A stretch of DNA of 6,995 nt, taken from the NCBI GenBank assembly GCA_020355945.1, contig CP070627.1, positions 1,583,226 to 1,590,220 of the forward strand. Direction: 5' to 3'. Positions 1 to 4,170 of this stretch are shown one piece after another. Source of the DNA: Candidatus Aminicenantota bacterium. Its GTDB lineage: Bacteria > Acidobacteriota > Aminicenantia > UBA2199. The first letter of the stretch is position 1. Every line of letters starts with the position of its first letter. Made by a program: the position numbers and the translations under genes. The notes beneath the pieces are model-generated. The model was not told the origin of the DNA and did no database searches. It saw only the letters and a list, made by a program, of their open reading frames with translations.

Positions 1-983
1 ATGGGGCTTTTACAGCAGATGCCAGCGCGCTTCAACACCGTGATTAATTCTCTAATATTTCCAGGCCATTCATGGTTATAAAGAGCTTCCATGAATCCCG
101 GGCCAATTTCTTTCCCCTTTAAATACGTTTGCTTGTGCCTGACAAAGTCTTGTATATCTTCTTTGCGGTCTCTTAAAGGTGGGATCATTATTTCCAGTAC
201 ATTCAACCGATAATATAAGTCCTCCCGGAACTCTTTATTCTCAATGGCTTTGACTAAGTCTTTATTGGAGGCTGCAATAATCCGTACATTTGCCTCTCTT
301 TCAAATGATTCTCCCAGGACCCGGTATTTTTTAGATTCAATAAATCGTAATAATCTTGCCTGGATAGATACCGGTACCCCGGATATTTCATCGATAAATA
401 GTGTCCCGGCCCTGGCCTCTTCAACCAATCCCTGTCTATCGGATTTAGCATCGGTAAACGCTCCTTTTTTATGGCCGAACAGGGTGCATTCGAACAGACC
501 CTCCTGGAGATTGGGGGCGCTTGCCACCACAAATCTACCTTCTCTGCCGGAGTGACGGTGAATCAATTCAGCGGTGTGGTTTTTCCCGACCCCGGTTTCA
601 CCCAGCAGCAGCACTGGTTCATTCTCCTTTGAATAATTCAGTACCAGTTGCCTGATCTGTTTCATTTTCTCGCTTTTCCCGGTAATCCCGCCTACATCCG
701 CATCATCTTTTTTTACCCGGTCAATCATATCTGCCGGTACATTGACCTTTTTGGTATAACTTCTATAAAATCCTTCTCCAGGCTCAAACATTTCCAGGAA
801 CGACTTCTCCTGTCCCGGAAAAGATTTTTCCGTGCCGGGAATGATTTTTCCCCTGTGTACCCTGTGGTTAATTTTTTTGTTTTTAGCCACGAAGTTACAC
901 GAAGAGACACGAACTAGCTTATAAGAGAAACTCTTTTTCTTTGTGCCTCTTTGTGTATCTTTGTGGCTCATTTTTGTTTTCAT
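1..983 (-). CDS. Sigma-54-dependent AAA+ transcriptional activator (bEBP), partial
   Basis: This protein is predicted to hydrolyse ATP to open sigma-54 RNA polymerase complexes. The reading frame is open from 983 to the left edge (327 codons), so the C-terminus, including any Fis-type helix-turn-helix, lies outside. Numbering from 983, Walker A is GETGVGKN (128-135), the sigma-54 contact loop is GAFTDA (174-179) and Walker B is LFIDEI with D198-E199. Further on come FREDLYYRLNV, PPLRDRKEDI and WPGNIREL, all standard for the family. The AAA+ core begins near residue 100 and no receiver, GAF or PAS domain precedes it. The start at 983 is chosen because GGAG lies 9 bases upstream and it follows the TPR gene stop by 5 bases, which suggests translational coupling. 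An alternative start is the ATG at 791, with poor SD spacing. Residues of about 5-33 are translated from a palindromic repeat. GAFTDA in place of GAFTGA and Asn after the Walker A Lys are variants, but the fold is unmistakable. Confidence 0.92.
   Translation of the reverse strand, partial: MKTKMSHKDTQRGTKKKSFSYKLVRVSSCNFVAKNKKINHRVHRGKIIPGTEKSFPGQEKSFLEMFEPGEGFYRSYTKKVNVPADMIDRVKKDDADVGGITGKSEKMKQIRQLVLNYSKENEPVLLLGETGVGKNHTAELIHRHSGREGRFVVASAPNLQEGLFECTLFGHKKGAFTDAKSDRQGLVEEARAGTLFIDEISGVPVSIQARLLRFIESKKYRVLGESFEREANVRIIAASNKDLVKAIENKEFREDLYYRLNVLEIMIPPLRDRKEDIQDFVRHKQTYLKGKEIGPGFMEALYNHEWPGNIRELITVLKRAGICCKSP
792..851 (-). repeat. Three degenerate tandem copies of a 19-20-bp unit
   Basis: Units at 792-810, 813-831 and 833-851 share the pattern T-N-CC-N-GG...GA-TTTTT-CC on the plus strand. 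The last two match at 16 of 19 positions and the first is more diverged. On the minus strand they fall in the activator's N-terminal linker and encode the consecutive heptads PGTEKSF and PGQEKSF. They may be a small tandem duplication in an unconstrained linker. Confidence 0.5.
885..968. repeat. Imperfect palindromic intergenic repeat, 29-bp arms
   Basis: The left arm (885-913, beginning AGCCACGAAG) and right arm (940-968, ending CTTTGTGGCT) are inverted repeats matching at 24 of 29 positions around a 26-base loop. Within each arm a CAC(G/A)AAG-like unit recurs. I recognise the style as a palindromic element scattered through many environmental bacterial genomes, but I cannot name a family. 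It lies just after the TPR gene stop and inside the 5' end of the activator reading frame, so it would form a hairpin in the shared transcript. Confidence 0.8.
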
Positions 984-988
984 TAACT

Positions 989-2017
989 TTATCTCCAACT
1001 ATCAAATGCCTTTTTCATTTCCGCCAGGTATTGGTTATAGACCTTTTGATATTGTTCAAGTGAAGCTTCGAGCTCTTTCAAACGCTTCTTTTCCGTTTCG
1101 TTTTTTATCTTTTTCTTTTTAAGGAGATAATAATCACCAGAGATTGCGGAATAGTCTTTGGTGACTTTTCGATATTTGTCCAGCCACTGATTTTCAAATC
1201 CAGTAAAATCCAATTGGCTGTATGTCGGAGTAGTAGATTGATCTTTGCTGGTAAAATCGAAGTATTCTTTCTCTTTCAGCATATCCAAAACATGTTGAGC
1301 TTCGGATAATCGTCCTTCATCGATTAAAAGGCCAGCCAAAAAGCGGTAGGTATCTTCTTGTATTTCAAGGTAACTTTTCTTAATCATTCTATCCATTTTT
1401 GATATGTTTGCCCATAAATTTTGATAGGCATTCACCGACTGTTTGCCGTAAAAGATAGAAATCTGTGTATTTTTCAGGCTGTTCCAGCAAAACATCAAAT
1501 TATTAAGTGTTCCTGCTTCCTTGGCGCGATCCCGCACTGCTTGAAAGATGGGTAATGCTTTCTCATAATACGCCAGGGCTTTTTGATTTTGGCCAAGGTT
1601 AGAATACACTCTCCCGATGTTGCTTAAAGAGTTTGCTGCGTCTTTGGGGCGGTAATTTTTATCGATGGCATAAGCCAATTCAAAATGCTTGATGGCATTG
1701 GCATAATCGTATTTTTCCTTTAAGTAATCTGCCCAAAAGTAATGAAGATCGGCACGTTCGATTTGAAGCTTTTCCCGGTACTCATTTTGGGGGAATTTTT
1801 CCAAAGCTATTTTTAACAGCTTAAGAGCTTCCTCGAAGTTTTCGGCTTCACGATATTCCTTGACTTGATTGATAATAGATTCAACTTTACTATCAGCCTC
1901 CCGGTCCTCGGTTTTCACTCCGGGAGAAATCGGGGGCTCAGCCTCTAACATTAATGCAGGAATCACCAATAACACCTGCAAAACAAATAAACAACTTAAA
2001 AGCTTTAAATGTTTCAT
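989..2017 (-). CDS. Secreted TPR protein, CHAT-protein N-terminal half
   Basis: The product has 342 residues. An N-terminal hydrophobic segment (about 4-24) followed by EAEPP looks like a Sec signal peptide, so it is probably exported. Helical TPR-type repeats follow, at about 45-78, 88-120 (DYANAIKHFELAYAIDKN) and 127-160 (IGRVYSNLGQNQKALAYYEKA). Residues 160-255 (AGTLNNL, EDTYRFLAGLLIDEGR, AQHVLDMLKEKEYFDF) are the segment that in CHAT-domain proteins leads into the caspase-like domain. A charged coiled-coil-like tail (about 295-337) ends the protein, and no CHAT domain follows in any frame. The start is set at 2017 because AAGGAG lies 7 bases upstream and the signal peptide begins there. 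The longer frame to the ATG at 2128 only adds 37 residues translated from a palindromic repeat. TPR scaffolds mediate protein binding, but the partner is unknown. It is probably cotranscribed with the activator gene. Confidence 0.85.
   Translation of the reverse strand: MKHLKLLSCLFVLQVLLVIPALMLEAEPPISPGVKTEDREADSKVESIINQVKEYREAENFEEALKLLKIALEKFPQNEYREKLQIERADLHYFWADYLKEKYDYANAIKHFELAYAIDKNYRPKDAANSLSNIGRVYSNLGQNQKALAYYEKALPIFQAVRDRAKEAGTLNNLMFCWNSLKNTQISIFYGKQSVNAYQNLWANISKMDRMIKKSYLEIQEDTYRFLAGLLIDEGRLSEAQHVLDMLKEKEYFDFTSKDQSTTPTYSQLDFTGFENQWLDKYRKVTKDYSAISGDYYLLKKKKIKNETEKKRLKELEASLEQYQKVYNQYLAEMKKAFDSWR
993..996 (-). promoter_or_regulatory. Shine-Dalgarno GGAG for the sigma-54 activator
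   Basis: On the minus strand, GGAG lies 9 bases before the ATG at 983 and just before the TAA stop of the TPR gene. This placement supports start choice 983 and coupled translation of the two genes. Confidence 0.5.
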
Positions 2018-2024
2018 TCTCTCA

Positions 2025-2030
2025 CTCCTT
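2025..2030 (-). promoter_or_regulatory. Shine-Dalgarno AAGGAG for the TPR gene
   Basis: AAGGAG on the minus strand has 7-base spacing to the ATG at 2017. It decides the start against the upstream in-frame ATG at 2128, which has no comparable site close by and lies in repeat DNA. Confidence 0.8.
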
Positions 2031-2050
2031 ATTCTTATCTCCTGGTTTTT

Positions 2051-2120
2051 TTTGCCGCAGATTTTCGCAGATTTTTTGTTCTTTTTTATCTGCGTCCATC
2101 TGCGTTTATCCGCGGCTAAA
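2051..2120. repeat. Imperfect palindromic repeat of the GCCGCAGATT type
   Basis: The left arm (2054-2072) and right arm (2098-2116) are inverted, matching at 15 of 19 positions. An extra inner copy of ATCTGCG lies at 2088-2094. Its sequence is unrelated to the element at 885-968, but it has the same organisation and also sits at a gene boundary. It lies in the leader of the TPR gene and would form a hairpin there. Confidence 0.75.
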
Positions 2121-2162
2121 TTTTTCATTTTTTCTTTTTACTATTTTCAATATCGTCCTCCT
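2106..2162 (-). other. Orphan AGGAGG + TTG start with a 14-codon stub
   Basis: On the minus strand a perfect AGGAGG (2162-2157) sits 6 bases before a TTG (2150-2148). That frame runs 14 sense codons and hits TAA at 2108-2106, inside the palindromic repeat. This may be a leader peptide for the TPR gene, the original 5' end of a gene cut by the repeat, or chance. Only the signals are seen, and no function is implied. Confidence 0.35.
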
Positions 2163-2310
2163 AAAAAAGCCTGTTGTAAGCTTCCGCTATTAAGAATACG
2201 GGATGCTTGACAATTCCAAATTCAAACCGCCGATCATCCGACATCACAGGTTTAAAATGCCAGATGATTCGAGGTGATTATAGAGTAAAGTGAAACCCGG
2301 ACGCAACAGG

Positions 2311-2341
2311 AATCGTCCCAAAAATGTTTGAAATCGTCCCA
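2311..2341. promoter_or_regulatory. Direct repeat AATCGTCCCA x2, candidate operator
   Basis: AATCGTCCCA occurs exactly at 2311-2320 and 2332-2341, a start-to-start distance of 21 bp or two helical turns. It lies upstream of the radical SAM gene and between divergent genes. The spacing would put two bound protomers on the same DNA face. The regulator is unknown, and the operator role is inferred from spacing and location only. Confidence 0.35.
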
Positions 2342-2373
2342 CAGCCGTAAACGATTGTTAATAAAGGTTTTTC

Positions 2374-2440
2374 TTGCCTCCGGCGGCCAGGGGGCTTTTT
2401 TGAAAAATCGCCCCCTGGACCCCCAAAAAACTTTTTATTA
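2374..2440 (-). repeat. Dispersed GC-rich hairpin repeat, copy A (inverted)
   Basis: The reverse complement of this stretch matches copy B. Both have an AAAAAGTTTTT end, a G-run, TCCAG, GGGGCG, TTTTTCAAAAAAGCCCCC and a GCCGGAGGCAA end. Inside is a perfect 9-bp stem, CCAGGGGGC (2387-2395) with GCCCCCTGG (2410-2418), around 14 bases. The AAAAAGTTTTT end faces the radical SAM gene start. It is not a standard terminator because no U-run follows the stem directly. Confidence 0.85.
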
Positions 2441-2459
2441 AATATTAAAGAAAAATAAA

Positions 2460-3809
2460 ATGAAGATTACATTTATTAATCCTAAAATTCCTCCCCTGGG
2501 GAGTCGGAGTCTTGGCGGACTTCCGCTGAAAATTAAGCAGCTTTTTGCCAACAACCCTAAATTGCAAAAACGGATCGAATTTACAAAAAAGGCCTTCAGC
2601 GCCCTGGGAATCCTGACCGTGGCCGGCGTAGTCCCGGAAAACCAGGATTACCAGTTAGAGTTCCTGGATGAGAATATGGAAGAGATCAATCTTAATCGTC
2701 CCTTTGACCTGGCGGCAGTGGGTGGAAACTCTGACCAGATCAACCGGGCCTTGCAAATCTGCGACCTGCTGCGGAAAAAAAATATCCCGGTGGTGGCTGG
2801 CGGCACGGCAGTGACCACGTTTCCCGATATTTTCTACAAAAGAGGAATTCCCGTAATCATCGGTGAAGGGGAGTTGTTATTTAAAATTTTCCTGCAAGAC
2901 TTTAAAAAAGGAAACACCCGGCAAATTTACGATCATACCATTGCCCCCACCCACATCGATTTAAAAGATTCCCCCATTCCCCGCTACGATATTGCCCAAA
3001 AATATCCTTATACTATGATGGGTATCCAGGTATCCAGGGGATGCCCCTATAATTGCAATTTTTGCCAGGTCACCGGGATCTTTGGCAGTCAGTTTCGCTG
3101 TAAACCCATTGACAATATTATCAAAGAGATCAAGCAGGTGAAGCAATATTGGCCCGACAGTTTCTTCTTTTTTTACGATGATAATCCCTTTGCTAACCGG
3201 GATTTTACCCTGGAATTATTCCAGCGCCTGAACCACCGGGAAAAAATCCCCCTGGGCACATGGGGAACCAATGCCAATGTAAGTCTGTACAAAGACCAGG
3301 AACTAATGGATGCCATTACCGAAGGCGGTCCTGTTTCCTTCCTGGGCATTGGTCTCGAATCCCTGTCCGAAGAAAGTCTAAGCACTATTAACAACAAGAT
3401 GAAACTCAACCACATCACCATTTACCGGGAAGCGATCCAAACCTTTAAAACCAATAACATTAATCCCATCGGGTACTTTATGTTCGGTTTTGAAAAGGAT
3501 AAACCCGGGAATTTGCAAAAGATCGTGGATTTTCTCCTGGAGAACCGCATTGATTCCCAGTTAAGCCGCGTTACCCCCATGCCCGGCACCAGGCTGTATG
3601 ACCGGTTAAAAGAAGAATACGAAAACCAGCACAGGGAAATCAAGAAATCTTCCCTGGGAGAGTGGGGCACCATAAAAAAGTACTTGTCCAACAAATGCGC
3701 AGTCAAAGATGAAGACATGCAAAACCTTTTATGCGACGCCTACACGGTTGTCTTTTCCGATGATCATTTCTTCAGCCGGGAAATAATCCCCACCATTTTT
3801 CTCATATAA
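2460..3809 (+). CDS. B12-binding-domain radical SAM protein
   Basis: The enzyme has 449 residues. It is predicted to bind a [4Fe-4S] cluster, SAM and probably cobalamin, and to carry out a radical methylation or rearrangement. The N-terminal half (about 1-165) is a Rossmann-like B12-binding region, with AAVGGNSDQ (85-93) and PVVAGGTAVTTFPD (110-123). The radical SAM core starts near 185 and carries SRGCPYNCNFC, a CX3CX2C motif with C195, C199 and C202. Later core motifs are FFFYDDNPF (235-244), GIGLES (296-301) and GYFMFGF (338-344). The family often has a longer C-terminal domain; here about 60 residues follow the MPGTRLYDRL segment. The SD is weak (an AAAGAAAAATAAA leader), so the start rests on the family-like MKITFINP opening. 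Its stop codon lies at the edge of repeat B. It is probably the first gene of an operon with the ACP and PKS, suggesting a carrier-bound substrate. The exact reaction cannot be read from the sequence. Confidence 0.93.
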   Translation: MKITFINPKIPPLGSRSLGGLPLKIKQLFANNPKLQKRIEFTKKAFSALGILTVAGVVPENQDYQLEFLDENMEEINLNRPFDLAAVGGNSDQINRALQICDLLRKKNIPVVAGGTAVTTFPDIFYKRGIPVIIGEGELLFKIFLQDFKKGNTRQIYDHTIAPTHIDLKDSPIPRYDIAQKYPYTMMGIQVSRGCPYNCNFCQVTGIFGSQFRCKPIDNIIKEIKQVKQYWPDSFFFFYDDNPFANRDFTLELFQRLNHREKIPLGTWGTNANVSLYKDQELMDAITEGGPVSFLGIGLESLSEESLSTINNKMKLNHITIYREAIQTFKTNNINPIGYFMFGFEKDKPGNLQKIVDFLLENRIDSQLSRVTPMPGTRLYDRLKEEYENQHREIKKSSLGEWGTIKKYLSNKCAVKDEDMQNLLCDAYTVVFSDDHFFSREIIPTIFLI

Positions 3810-3882
3810 AAAGTTTTTCGGGGGGTCCAGATGCTACACGGGGCGGTTTTTCAAAAAAGCCCCCCTGGCTGCCGGAGGCAAT
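3806..3882 (+). repeat. Dispersed GC-rich hairpin repeat, copy B
   Basis: This copy has the same elements as copy A in the opposite orientation: AAAAAGTTTTT, CGGGGGGTCCAG, GGCGGTTTTTCAAAAAAG, CCCCCCTGG and GCCGGAGGCAA. A short segment around 3831-3838 is additional relative to A and spoils the outer stem. A GGGGC (3840-3844)/GCCCC (3859-3863) stem remains. It fills almost all of the 76-base gap between the radical SAM and ACP genes, and its left end overlaps the radical SAM stop codon. Confidence 0.85.
3874..3878 (+). promoter_or_regulatory. Shine-Dalgarno GGAGG of the ACP gene, inside repeat B
   Basis: GGAGG lies 7 bases before the ATG at 3886. It is part of the conserved GCCGGAGGCAA end of the dispersed repeat, which is also present in copy A at 2374-2384 on the other strand. 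The repeat therefore supplies the ribosome-binding site, and the GGGGC/GCCCC hairpin just upstream could influence its accessibility. Confidence 0.7.
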
Positions 3883-3885
3883 AAA

Positions 3886-4146
3886 ATGACCCAACAAGAG
3901 ATATTACAAAAAATCAAACACTTTATTTTAACGGAATTCCCGGTAAATCATAACGGCAGTGAACCCATTGAGCAAGTGGACTTATTTGAAAACGAGTATA
4001 TTGATTCCCTTGGTTTGATGAAATTGGTGAGTTTTTTCGAAGAAGAGTTCCGGATCGATTTTGATGAGTCTCATTTATACGACGAACGTTTTGTCAACAT
4101 AGAGGGTCAATCCGCTATCATCGGTGATATTATATACGGTAAATGA
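3886..4146 (+). CDS. Free-standing acyl (or peptidyl) carrier protein
   Basis: This 86-residue acidic protein carries acyl or aminoacyl groups on a 4'-phosphopantetheine arm. The attachment motif is IDSLGLMKL, with Ser41 the predicted modified residue. It is preceded by a predicted helix I (residues 4-17) and followed by SFFEEEFRIDFDESHLYDERFVNIEG, a typical helix II/III pattern with a conserved acidic face. The length matches discrete ACPs. GGAGG 7 bases upstream supports the start. Its TGA is 24 bases before the KS-ACP-GNAT gene, so the two are very probably cotranscribed. Discrete ACPs next to AT-less PKS genes often shuttle starter units or substrates for in-trans tailoring. Here the upstream radical SAM enzyme or the downstream KS0 could be the partner. 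Whether it carries an acyl or amino acid load cannot be seen. Confidence 0.94.
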   Translation: MTQQEILQKIKHFILTEFPVNHNGSEPIEQVDLFENEYIDSLGLMKLVSFFEEEFRIDFDESHLYDERFVNIEGQSAIIGDIIYGK

Positions 4147-4170
4147 GGGAGTTAAGACAAAGGTAAGGAA

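Larger units (their letters stand above)
2131..2459. other. Divergent intergenic region
   Basis: About 330 bases without a convincing gene separate the minus-strand TPR operon from the plus-strand biosynthetic genes, so promoters for both should lie here. It holds the SD/TTG stub, a 10-bp direct repeat (2311-2341) and repeat copy A (2374-2440), followed by an AT-rich stretch (2427-2459) leading into the radical SAM gene. I found no sigma-70 pair with good spacing and no -24/-12 sigma-54 site. Confidence 0.7.

Noticed and set aside
792..851. Three repeated units as a CRISPR remnant
   Set aside because: The units are adjacent with 1-2 bases between them, so there are no spacers, and they lie in coding sequence.
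1979..2005. Cys9 of the TPR protein as a lipoprotein lipobox
   Set aside because: The LLSC context is a poor lipobox and lies too near the N-terminus. The hydrophobic segment continues well past it.
2018..2128. Longer TPR protein starting at the ATG at 2128
   Set aside because: The extra 37 residues are translated from the palindromic repeat and precede the signal peptide. The ATG at 2017 has AAGGAG at ideal spacing.
2207..2245. TTGACA at 2207-2212 as a sigma-70 promoter for the radical SAM operon
   Set aside because: No acceptable -10 hexamer lies 16-18 bases downstream, where the DNA is GC-rich.
2300..2325. Minus-strand TGG...TTGC as a sigma-54 -24/-12 site
   Set aside because: The GG and GC are 13 bases apart in place of the required 10.
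2387..2440. Repeat hairpins as intrinsic terminators
   Set aside because: In copy A the T-run comes about 12 bases after the stem, and in copy B the plus-strand stem is followed by CTGGCTGCCGG with no U-run. The structure is a repeat hairpin, not a typical terminator.
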